5,562 nucleotides of DNA from Dethiobacter sp. (GTDB lineage Bacteria > Bacillota > Dethiobacteria > DTU022), in contig JAGXSR010000049.1 of NCBI GenBank assembly GCA_018333405.1, positions 1-5,562 of the forward strand, read 5' to 3'. The notes below the pieces were generated by a model, which saw only the letters and a list, made by a program, of their open reading frames with translations, was not told the DNA's origin and did not search any database. Of this stretch, positions 1-5,529 are shown piece after piece (the first letter of the stretch is position 1; every line of letters begins with the position of its first letter). Made by a program: the position numbers and the translations under genes.

Positions 1-1046
1 AAAAGCCGGATATCTTTTTTCTGATCCAGCACCGCCAGCGCCTCCGGAGTAAAAGCAGGCGCAGCCACCACTTCAAGGAAAATCTTGATCATCTCCCGGG
101 CCGTCTGTTCATCCAACGGCCGGTTCACAGCCAGAACCCCGCCAAATATGGAAACGGGATCAGCATCGTGAGCCAGCTTGTACGCTTCTAAAACTGAAGC
201 GGCAGTGCCGACCCCGCAGGGATTGGCGTGCTTCACCGCAACCACGGTGGTTTCCGTAAACTCTGTGACCAGATCCCAGGCCGCGTTCAGATCATTGATG
301 TTGTTAAAAGAGAGCTCTTTCCCCTGAAGCTGGTAAATCTTGGCCAGACCCGTTCGCCTCCCCGAGTCAGCATAAAAAGCGGCAGCTTGCTGCGGGTTTT
401 CTCCATAGCGCAGATCCTGCACTTTGGTCAGGGGCAAGGTCAGATTGTCGGGGAACAGCTCTTTTCCTCCGAAATAGGCAGCTATGAGCGCGTCATAGTG
501 TCCGGTATGGGCAAAAGCCTCTACAGCCAGATCAAACCGGGTTTCTAAGCTGATAGCGCCCGATTGTTTAATTTCCTCGATGATCCGCGAGTAGCGCGCC
601 GGATTGACTGCTACCGCCACACGGCTATGATTTTTTGCCGCCGCCCGGATCATGGTCGGCCCGCCGATATCGATATTTTCTACCGCTTCTTCCCGGGTCA
701 CTCCCGGACGGGTCACAGTTTGGGCAAAAGGATAAAGGTTTACCACAACCAGATCAATCGGCAATATGCCCTGCTCCGCCATCTGGCGGCGGTGGGTTTC
801 CAGATCCAACCTGGCCAGTATGCCGCCGTGGATTTTCGGATTAAGCGTTTTGACGCGACCATCCAGAATCTCCGGATACCCGGTCAGCTCTTCTACTTCC
901 GTTACCGGCACTCCCGCCTCCCGCAAGGCTTTGGCCGTTCCCCCGGTAGAGATAATCTGCCAACCCAACAACGCAAGTTCACCGGCCATCTCCACTATTC
1001 CGGTTTTATCGGACACACTGATTAAAGCACGTTTTGTTTCATTCAA
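1..1046 (-). CDS. purH: Bifunctional AICAR formyltransferase / IMP cyclohydrolase PurH (N-terminal ~2/3, runs off left edge)
   Basis: PurH formylates AICAR with 10-formyl-THF and then closes the ring to IMP, the last two steps of the pathway, in the cytoplasm. My translation gives 348 uninterrupted codons of an expected ~510. The cyclohydrolase domain comes first: SVSDKT (10-15), STGGT (33-37), DGRVKTLNPKIHGG (62-75, with Lys66), NLYPF (103-107, Tyr105), NIDIGGP (124-130, Asp126) and Lys138. By family knowledge Lys66, Tyr105, Asp126 and Lys138 match catalytic residues. The transferase domain begins near RYGENPQQ (213-220) and has the catalytic Lys-His in KHANPCG (272-278) and SIFGG. I chose the TTG at 1046: it follows an AAGAAGGTG site by 8 bases and gives the usual short N-terminus ahead of KRALISVSDKT. 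An in-frame ATG at 1067 would add seven residues but has no good site. The gene overlaps purN by 8 bases, so translational coupling is likely. Oddities are Asn69 where the family usually has His, and Gln219 where RYGENPHQ is common. Confidence 0.97.
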   Translation of the reverse strand, partial: MNETKRALISVSDKTGIVEMAGELALLGWQIISTGGTAKALREAGVPVTEVEELTGYPEILDGRVKTLNPKIHGGILARLDLETHRRQMAEQGILPIDLVVVNLYPFAQTVTRPGVTREEAVENIDIGGPTMIRAAAKNHSRVAVAVNPARYSRIIEEIKQSGAISLETRFDLAVEAFAHTGHYDALIAAYFGGKELFPDNLTLPLTKVQDLRYGENPQQAAAFYADSGRRTGLAKIYQLQGKELSFNNINDLNAAWDLVTEFTETTVVAVKHANPCGVGTAASVLEAYKLAHDADPVSIFGGVLAVNRPLDEQTAREMIKIFLEVVAAPAFTPEALAVLDQKKDIRL

Positions 1047-1644
1047 TGATCTGACACCTTCTTCCATTGATGGTTAATTTATTCCGGCAGAACAGGTCGA
1101 TCGCCCGGGGGTAAATGCGGTATTCGGCGGCATGAATCCGCTGATGTAGTATTTCCGCCGTATCGCCCCGGATTACGGACACCGCCTCCTGTAAAATAAT
1201 CGGGCCTGTGTCCAACCCTTCATCCACAAAATGCACGGTGCATCCCGTAACCTTTACTCCATAGTCCAGCGCCTGCTCCACCCCGCTGGTTCCGGGAAAA
1301 GCCGGCAGCAGCGAAGGGTGGATATTGATAATCCGGTTCCTGAAAGCGGCGATCACCACCGCTGAAAGCAGGCGCATAAAGCCGGCCAGAACTACCAGAT
1401 CAACGCCCTCGGCCAGAAGCTCTTTGACCATTGCCTCGTCGTACTCCGTCCGGTTTAAATACTGCTTAGGGTTGAGCCAGCGTGTTTTGACTCCGCGGCT
1501 GCGGGCTCTTTCCAGAGCGTATGCTCCCTTCCGGTCACTTAAGACCAGCGCCACCCGTCCCGCGATCTCTCCCCGTTCTGCCGCTTCCAGGATCGCCTGC
1601 AGATTTGTGCCCTGACCCGAGGCCAGCACAGCTATTTTCTTCAC
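1039..1644 (-). CDS. purN: Phosphoribosylglycinamide formyltransferase PurN (folate-dependent GAR transformylase)
   Basis: PurN moves the formyl group of 10-formyl-THF to glycinamide ribonucleotide, step 3 of the pathway. The 201-residue product is a normal PurN length. A Rossmann-like start MKKIAVLASGQGTN carries the GAR phosphate loop (SGQGTN, 9-14). AGFMRLLS (87-94) lies on the folate side. The catalytic set is visible as Asn107 and His109 in INIHPSLLP and Asp145 in DEGLDTGPII, matching Asn106/His108/Asp144 of the E. coli enzyme. The frame is open from a TTG at 1653, but that codon abuts the AAGGAGG site with no spacing. The GTG at 1644 lies 9 bases after the site and gives the typical MKKIAV start. 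An ATG nearby (1646) is out of frame and hits TGA at once. Its TGA at 1041-1039 overlaps the start of purH. It follows purF after a 173-base gap with no purM. Confidence 0.97.
   Translation of the reverse strand: MKKIAVLASGQGTNLQAILEAAERGEIAGRVALVLSDRKGAYALERARSRGVKTRWLNPKQYLNRTEYDEAMVKELLAEGVDLVVLAGFMRLLSAVVIAAFRNRIINIHPSLLPAFPGTSGVEQALDYGVKVTGCTVHFVDEGLDTGPIILQEAVSVIRGDTAEILHQRIHAAEYRIYPRAIDLFCRNKLTINGRRCQIIE
1055..1063 (-). promoter_or_regulatory. Ribosome binding site deciding the purH TTG start
   Basis: The minus strand reads AAGAAGGTG inside the 3' end of purN. It matches AAGGAGGTG at eight of nine positions and lies 8 bases before the TTG at 1046-1044. The ATG at 1067 is preceded only by an AT-rich, purine-poor stretch. 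This favours TTG as the purH start, although both are in the same frame. Confidence 0.6.
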
Positions 1645-1653
1645 ATGCGCCAA

Positions 1654-1660
1654 CCTCCTT
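1654..1660 (-). promoter_or_regulatory. Ribosome binding site deciding the purN GTG start
   Basis: The minus strand reads AAGGAGG, a perfect Shine-Dalgarno core, 9 bases before the GTG at 1644-1642. The in-frame TTG at 1653 directly touches the site and so cannot be used efficiently. Just upstream at 1664-1674 is AACTTAAAAAA, one copy of the motif that recurs in the other gaps. Confidence 0.8.
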
Positions 1661-1785
1661 CACTTTTTTAAGTTGCGCCATGCTCTGCATTAACCCAACA
1701 GTTATAATACATTACCGGAGAAAAAAACCCTGCTGGATCATGAAAATAGTTTTACAAAACCCGGTTCTTCACCGCTTTTATTATC

Positions 1786-1806
1786 ACGGCGTCCGCCTGA
1801 CGCCGC
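1786..1806 (-). other. Stem-loop just after purF, in the noncoding purF-purN gap
   Basis: Arms CGGCGTC (1787-1793) and GACGCCG (1799-1805) pair perfectly around a 5-base loop. A G-U pair at 1806/1786 can extend the stem in minus-strand RNA. It begins 11 bases after the purF stop. No T-run follows on the minus strand, so it is not a standard intrinsic terminator; it could stabilise or mark the purF mRNA end. The rest of the gap (1661-1785) is AT-rich. It contains seven T's on the minus strand (1727-1721) without a hairpin before them, and a TATTAT/TATAAC -10-like stretch (1709-1701) without a convincing -35 box. I see no protein-coding signal in the gap. Confidence 0.55.
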
Positions 1807-1817
1807 AGACTGTTTTC

Positions 1818-3203
1818 TTAAGGATAGCACCCGGAAAAACAGGCCTGACAAAGATGATCTTCCGGCAGTCCGACTGCCCCCAACATGCCGGCAGGGCTTA
1901 AGAAACCGATGGAGTCGGCGCCGATCCGGCGGACCACTTCCTGATTAGATCTACCCGCTGAGATCAGCTCTTCTGCGGTCGGCGTATCGATGCCGTAGCG
2001 GCAAGAGGCGATAACCGGCGGCGAACTGATGCGCAGATGTACTTCCCGCGCCCCGGCCCGGCGCATCATCCGCACCAGCTTTAAACTGGTAGTACCCCGT
2101 ACGATTGAATCGTCAACGATCACCACCCGTTTGCCTTCCACAATTTTTTGCACAGCGTTCAGTTTCAGATCCACGCCCTCTTCCCGCATCTGCTGAGTCG
2201 GCTGAATAAAGGTGCGCCCGATATACCGGTTTTTGACCAAAGACATTTCGTACGGCAACCCGGCCTCTTCAGCGTAACCTGATGCGGCGGCGATGCTGGA
2301 ATCGGGAACCCCGGAAACGATATCCGCTTCGGCGGGATGCTCCCGGGCCAGGCGCCGGCCCAATTCCCGTCTGGCCAGATGAACATTTATTCCATGAATA
2401 TTACTGTCCGGGCGGGCGAAATAGATAAACTCAAAAATGCACAAGGAAAGCTTCTCCGCCGCCATGATTTGCCGGCTTTTGATCCCATCTTCCCCCAGCA
2501 TAACCAACTCTCCCGGCTCCACATCCCGCAGAAAGCGGGCCCGGATTGTATCGAAGGCGCAAGTTTCCGAAGCGAGAAAATAACCGCTCTCGCGCAGGGC
2601 TGCCAGGGAAAGCGGCCGGAAACCATGACGGTCACGCAGGCCGAAAACTCTTTTCCCATCGGTGAGGACAAAGGCAAACGCGCCTTCCAGCCGGGGAACT
2701 ACCGCGGCCAGCGCCTCTTCCAGATCGGCGGAACCCTGTCTGGCTACCAGGTGGGCCAGAAGCTCGCTGTCAGTGTTGGTCTGAAAAATGGCCCCCTCTT
2801 TTCCCAACTCATCCCTGAGCTGCTCGCCGTTCAGCAACAGACCGTTATGGGCCACCGCTATCTGACCATGGCGGTACTTGAAGAGCAGCGGCTGAGCGTT
2901 TTCCGGATGGTGCCCCTCTTCGCCATGCGAGTAGCGAACGTGGCCCATGGCCAGTTTACCTCGCCGCTGTTTTAATTCTCCCGTATCAGGAAATACTTCA
3001 GACACCAGACCCATTCCCCGCTTCAACCAGATCTCCTGTCCTTCTCCGCCACTTACAGCGATGCCGGCGCTCTCCTGCCCGCGGTGCTGCAGTGCGTAAA
3101 GCGCAAAACAGGTCAGGTAAGGCATCTGCGGATTCAATGAAACGCCCCCGCAGATCCCGCACGCTTCTCTCAGCTCGGGGCTATCTGCCGATCCATCAAA
3201 CAT
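1818..3203 (-). CDS. purF: Glutamine amidophosphoribosyltransferase PurF (propeptide and Fe-S type)
   Basis: PurF makes phosphoribosylamine from PRPP and glutamine, the committed and feedback-controlled first step. The 461-residue product starts with a 14-residue propeptide whose removal would expose Cys15 (REACGICG), the N-terminal glutaminase nucleophile. Glutaminase motifs follow: LQHRGQESAGIAV (38-50), GHVRY (87-91), AHNG (118-121) and NTDSELLAH (143-151). The transferase half has RPDSN (264-268), GVPDSS (298-303), KNRYIGRTFIQP (324-335) and the PRPP loop VIVDDSIVRGTTS (361-373). Cys255, Cys401, Cys452 and Cys455 align with the four cysteines that hold the [4Fe-4S] cluster of B. subtilis PurF, so an oxygen-labile cluster is inferred. 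The ATG at 3203 lies 8 bases after GAGGAG (3217-3212). Oddities: RYSHGEEG replaces the usual RYxTxG glutamine loop, and the protein ends at CFSGCYP, without the ~18-residue tail I recall for B. subtilis, with one extra cysteine (Cys459). No purM follows. Confidence 0.98.
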   Translation of the reverse strand: MFDGSADSPELREACGICGGVSLNPQMPYLTCFALYALQHRGQESAGIAVSGGEGQEIWLKRGMGLVSEVFPDTGELKQRRGKLAMGHVRYSHGEEGHHPENAQPLLFKYRHGQIAVAHNGLLLNGEQLRDELGKEGAIFQTNTDSELLAHLVARQGSADLEEALAAVVPRLEGAFAFVLTDGKRVFGLRDRHGFRPLSLAALRESGYFLASETCAFDTIRARFLRDVEPGELVMLGEDGIKSRQIMAAEKLSLCIFEFIYFARPDSNIHGINVHLARRELGRRLAREHPAEADIVSGVPDSSIAAASGYAEEAGLPYEMSLVKNRYIGRTFIQPTQQMREEGVDLKLNAVQKIVEGKRVVIVDDSIVRGTTSLKLVRMMRRAGAREVHLRISSPPVIASCRYGIDTPTAEELISAGRSNQEVVRRIGADSIGFLSPAGMLGAVGLPEDHLCQACFSGCYP

Positions 3204-3267
3204 GGTTTACACTCCTCACATTTTTTTTAAGCACCCGTGTAATGGCTCTGAATTAAGTTTGCTTTTT

Positions 3268-3281
3268 CTGAATCCTGAATC
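3268..3281. repeat. Short tandem 7-mer in the purC-purF gap
   Basis: CTGAATC occurs twice in tandem, and a partial copy (CTGAATT) stands at 3248-3254. The 120-base gap (3204-3323) shows no terminator, no riboswitch-like fold and no open frame of note. It also carries TTAAGTTT (3253-3260) and a T-run ending TTAAGC (3221-3232), members of the recurring intergenic motif. Significance is doubtful. Confidence 0.4.
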
Positions 3282-3323
3282 CTTGTGGCTTGCCGCAGTA
3301 TGTTTTAGCTGCGCAGGCCTCAT

Positions 3324-4025
3324 TCACTTCACCCGCCGCAGTACTTCGCGGTATGCTTCCACCACGCCGCCTAAATCTCTGCGGAAGCGATCCTTGTCCA
3401 GCTTTTCGCCGCTGAAAGAATCCCAAAAGCGGCAGGTGTCGGCAGATATTTCATCGCCCAGCAGGATCCGGCCCCGGTGCCGGCCGAACTCCAGTTTAAA
3501 ATCCACCAGGGTAATCCCGCGCTCTTTCAGAAAGGGCGTCAATACTGCGTTAACCTCCAGGGCCGCTGATTCTAGAAGCGCCATCTCCTCCTCTGAAGCC
3601 AGTCCCATGGCGTAAATATGGTAATGGTTAATCAGCGGATCGTGCAGGGCGTCGTTTTTCAGGCAAAATTCGAGCACCGTGCGCTTTAAAACGGTCCCTT
3701 CGGGTATACCCAGGCGCTTGGAGATACTACCGGCGGCGATATTGCGCACAATCAGCTCTACAGGAATGATCGTTAATGCTTTCACCAGCATCTCCCGCTC
3801 GCTGACCATGCGCACATAATGGGTCGCCACCCCCTTTTTTTCCAGCAGGTCAAAAAATACTGCGGCCAGCGTATTGTTCAGAATCCCTTTCCCTTCCAGG
3901 TGATCTTTTTTCACACCGTCGAAAGCGGTGGCATCGTCTTTGTACTCGATCAGATACAGATCCGGCTCGTCGCTCAAGTACACTTTCTTGGCCTTACCTT
4001 CGTAAAGAAGCTCACCGCGCATCAT
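3324..4025 (-). CDS. purC: SAICAR synthetase PurC (phosphoribosylaminoimidazole-succinocarboxamide synthase)
   Basis: PurC joins aspartate to CAIR using ATP to give SAICAR, the substrate that PurB then cleaves. The product is 233 residues, near the 235-240 usual for bacterial PurC. Visible landmarks are the N-terminal ATP-binding strand LLYEGKAKKVY (6-16), DDATAFDGVKK (30-40), GKGILNN (45-51), the first family signature IIPVELIVRNIAAGSISKR (86-104), the second signature LVDFKLEFG (173-181), and LGDEISADTCRFWD (189-202). The frame stays open to a GTG at 4058, but the strong AAAGGAGG site lies between that codon and the ATG pair at 4025/4022, so the ATG at 4025 is taken as start; 4022 is nearly as likely. 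It begins 45 bases after the purB stop. The ordering purB-purC puts two consecutive-step enzymes together. Nothing looks broken or foreign. Confidence 0.98.
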   Translation of the reverse strand: MMRGELLYEGKAKKVYLSDEPDLYLIEYKDDATAFDGVKKDHLEGKGILNNTLAAVFFDLLEKKGVATHYVRMVSEREMLVKALTIIPVELIVRNIAAGSISKRLGIPEGTVLKRTVLEFCLKNDALHDPLINHYHIYAMGLASEEEMALLESAALEVNAVLTPFLKERGITLVDFKLEFGRHRGRILLGDEISADTCRFWDSFSGEKLDKDRFRRDLGGVVEAYREVLRRVK

Positions 4026-4033
4026 GCACGCAC

Positions 4034-4041
4034 CCTCCTTT
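4034..4041 (-). promoter_or_regulatory. Ribosome binding site deciding the purC ATG start
   Basis: The minus strand reads AAAGGAGG, 8 bases before the ATG at 4025-4023. Being inside the longer GTG-started frame, it rules against the GTG at 4058. A small GC stem (GGGG at 4056-4053 with CCCC at 4046-4043, 6-base loop) ends one base before it and might modestly affect access. Confidence 0.75.
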
Positions 4042-4070
4042 AGGGGCATTCTCCCCACACCTTAAGTGAT

Positions 4071-5366
4071 TTAAGTTAACCCAAGCCGGCGGTAAATCAG
4101 ATCCACCCGGCGCAAATAGTAAGCCGGTTCGAAACAGCTGTCAAAATCTAATTCGCTCATTTTCTCCCGCACCTGCGGCTCTTCCCAGAGCAGCTGTTTG
4201 AAAGGATGCCCCAGCTCCAAAGCACGCGCGGCTGATCTTTGCACCAGGTCATACGCCGCCTCCCGGGTCAGGCCACGGTCTACCAACGCCAACAGCACCC
4301 GCTGGGAATAGATTAAACCTCCGGTCAGTTCCAGGTTGCGCCGCATCTGTTCCGGGTAAATACGCAGGCCGCGGATAACCTGTATTGTCTGCTGAAGCAG
4401 ATAATCAACCAATGTGGTGCAGTCCGGCAGGATGACCCGTTCTACCGAAGAGTGGGATATATCCCGCTCATGCCAGAGGGCCACATCTTCCAGCGCTGCG
4501 CCGGCATATCCCCGCAGTACCCGGGCCAGGCCGCAAATCTGCTCGCAGGTGACAGGGTTTCGTTTGTGCGGCATTGCCGACGACCCTTTCTGCCCTTGAT
4601 AAAACGGCTCTTCAATTTCACGAGTTTCTGTACGCTGCAGGTTACGCACCTCCAGGGCAATTTTCTCCAGAAATGCGCCGATCAGAGCCATCACGGTAAC
4701 ATACTCCGCATGACGATCGCGCTGCAGAACCTGGGTTGATACGGGATCTACCGCCAGGCCCAGCCGGCGACATACATATTGCTCGACAAATGGGTCGATA
4801 TGGGCGTAATTACCCACCGCTCCGGAGAGCTTGCCCACCCGCACTGTTTCTTCAGCCCGCTCTACCCGTTCCAGATTTCTCCGGGCTTCAGCCAGCCAAA
4901 GCGCAAATTTCAACCCCAAGCTGGTAGGCTCGGCATGAACACCATGAGTGCGCCCAACCACCGGGGTATCTTTATGCCGAAGAGCCTGCTCTTCCAGGAC
5001 TGCCGCCAGATCAGCCAAGCCCGCTTTGATCAACGCTGCCGCCTCAAGCAGCAGAGTAGAGAGAGCTGTATCCACCACATCATAAGAAGTAAGGCCGTAG
5101 TGGAAATAGCGGCTCTCTTCGCCCAATGACTCAGCAATACAGCGGGTAAAGGCAACCAGATCATGACGCGTTTCCCGTTCTAACTCCGCAATACGCTCTA
5201 CGGTAAAACAGGAATTTTCAGCAATCAGCCTGGCCGCATTTGGCGGAATCTCTCCCAACTCGGCCCAGGCCTGCACGGCTAAAATCTCGATTTCCAGAAA
5301 CTTGGCATAACGGTTCTCCAGACTCCAGATATGCAGCATCTCGGGACGGGCATAACGCTCGATCAA
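4071..5366 (-). CDS. purB: Adenylosuccinate lyase PurB
   Basis: PurB removes fumarate twice: from SAICAR to give AICAR, and from adenylosuccinate to give AMP, so it serves both the main pathway and the AMP branch. The 431-residue product equals the length I recall for B. subtilis PurB and aligns end to end without gaps from memory. It shows RHDLVAFTR (67-75, His68), HYGLTSYDVVDTA (89-101), GRTHGVHAEPT (138-148, general acid His141), KLSGAVGNYAHIDP (179-192), QRDRHAEY (215-222) and the superfamily signature GSSAMPHKRNP (261-271) with the base Ser262. The start is the TTG at 5366: an in-frame TAA stands immediately before it, AAGGAG lies 10 bases upstream, and it yields the conserved MIERYxRPEM. 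The next start, Met10, would lose that segment. It is the first gene of the visible block. Tyr95 stands where B. subtilis has Thr, probably tolerated. Confidence 0.98.
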   Translation of the reverse strand: MIERYARPEMLHIWSLENRYAKFLEIEILAVQAWAELGEIPPNAARLIAENSCFTVERIAELERETRHDLVAFTRCIAESLGEESRYFHYGLTSYDVVDTALSTLLLEAAALIKAGLADLAAVLEEQALRHKDTPVVGRTHGVHAEPTSLGLKFALWLAEARRNLERVERAEETVRVGKLSGAVGNYAHIDPFVEQYVCRRLGLAVDPVSTQVLQRDRHAEYVTVMALIGAFLEKIALEVRNLQRTETREIEEPFYQGQKGSSAMPHKRNPVTCEQICGLARVLRGYAGAALEDVALWHERDISHSSVERVILPDCTTLVDYLLQQTIQVIRGLRIYPEQMRRNLELTGGLIYSQRVLLALVDRGLTREAAYDLVQRSAARALELGHPFKQLLWEEPQVREKMSELDFDSCFEPAYYLRRVDLIYRRLGLT

Positions 5367-5376
5367 TTAAAGCTCA

Positions 5377-5382
5377 CTCCTT
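5377..5382 (-). promoter_or_regulatory. Ribosome binding site for the purB TTG start
   Basis: AAGGAG on the minus strand lies 10 bases before the TTG at 5366-5364. Together with the in-frame TAA directly before the TTG, it makes this rare start codon the only sensible choice for a full-length PurB. Confidence 0.75.
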
Positions 5383-5397
5383 TTTGCAGCATGGACC

Positions 5398-5417
5398 TTT
5401 TAAGTTTTTTTAAGTTT
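5398..5417. repeat. Tandem 10-mer (two exact copies) in the purB leader
   Basis: TTTTAAGTTT occurs twice head to tail (5398-5407 and 5408-5417), one helical turn apart; on the minus strand it reads AAACTTAAAA. It lies about 30 to 50 bases upstream of the purB start. The surrounding leader (5367-5477) has no clear -35/-10 pair and no PurR-type box or purine riboswitch core that I can recognise. Single or paired ACTTAA-like copies also precede purC, purF and purN, so this may be a shared regulatory or mRNA element, or simply AT-rich spacer. Confidence 0.5.
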
Positions 5418-5477
5418 ACCTAAAGGTTTCCGGATCCATACTCTGTTTACTCTTTTGCCGGCATCACCCCCCTAATT

Positions 5478-5529
5478 AAAAAAGCCCGGGCCGGTAGGTT
5501 ATGAGCGAAACCTACCCGCCTGGGCTTTT
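5478..5529 (-). terminator. Intrinsic terminator or attenuator hairpin upstream of purB
   Basis: The inner stem GGTAGGTT/AACCTACC (5493-5500 with 5509-5516) encloses an 8-base loop. After one mismatch, GGC/GCC pairs; after a second mismatch (a G-U on the plus strand) GCCC/GGGC and four A-T pairs follow, 19 Watson-Crick pairs in all. On the minus strand the stem runs into six T's (5483-5478), a classic intrinsic terminator. The plus strand has only four T's, so any termination that way would be weaker. It lies about 110 bases before the purB start. A minus-strand frame ending in TAA at 5530-5528 could be the tail of an upstream gene, but only ten codons are visible. Whether it ends that gene or controls read-through into the pur genes cannot be told here. 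Confidence 0.8.

Noticed and set aside
1645..1653. TTG at 1653 as the purN start
   Set aside because: It directly abuts the AAGGAGG site with zero spacing, whereas the GTG at 1644 has ideal spacing and gives the usual N-terminus.
1703..1708. Perfect TATAAT on the plus strand in the purF-purN gap
   Set aside because: No -35 element at suitable spacing, and transcription would run antisense into purF. It reads as chance in an AT-rich gap.
2337..2975. 212-residue plus-strand open frame inside purF, and other plus-strand frames across the window
   Set aside because: They are antisense to strongly conserved pur genes and resemble no protein I know; such frames are expected opposite GC-rich coding sequence.
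4026..4058. GTG at 4058 as the purC start
   Set aside because: The strong ribosome binding site lies downstream of it, and the extra residues (MGRMPLKEGAC) are not part of typical PurC.
5383..5477. Purine riboswitch core or PurR box in the purB leader
   Set aside because: No paired arms with the conserved junction bases of a purine riboswitch, and no inverted CCGAACA-type boxes. The CCGGAAAC stretch is too poor a match.
5443..5477. Very short minus-strand frames in the purB leader (MPAKE after GGGGGGTG, and MDPETFR)
   Set aside because: Five and seven codons only, with no amino-acid bias that would suggest a leader peptide for attenuation.
5497..5512. CTCATAACC on the minus strand, resembling a tRNA-Met anticodon arm
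   Set aside because: It is the loop and 3' side of the terminator stem; no acceptor stem, T-arm or D-arm surrounds it.
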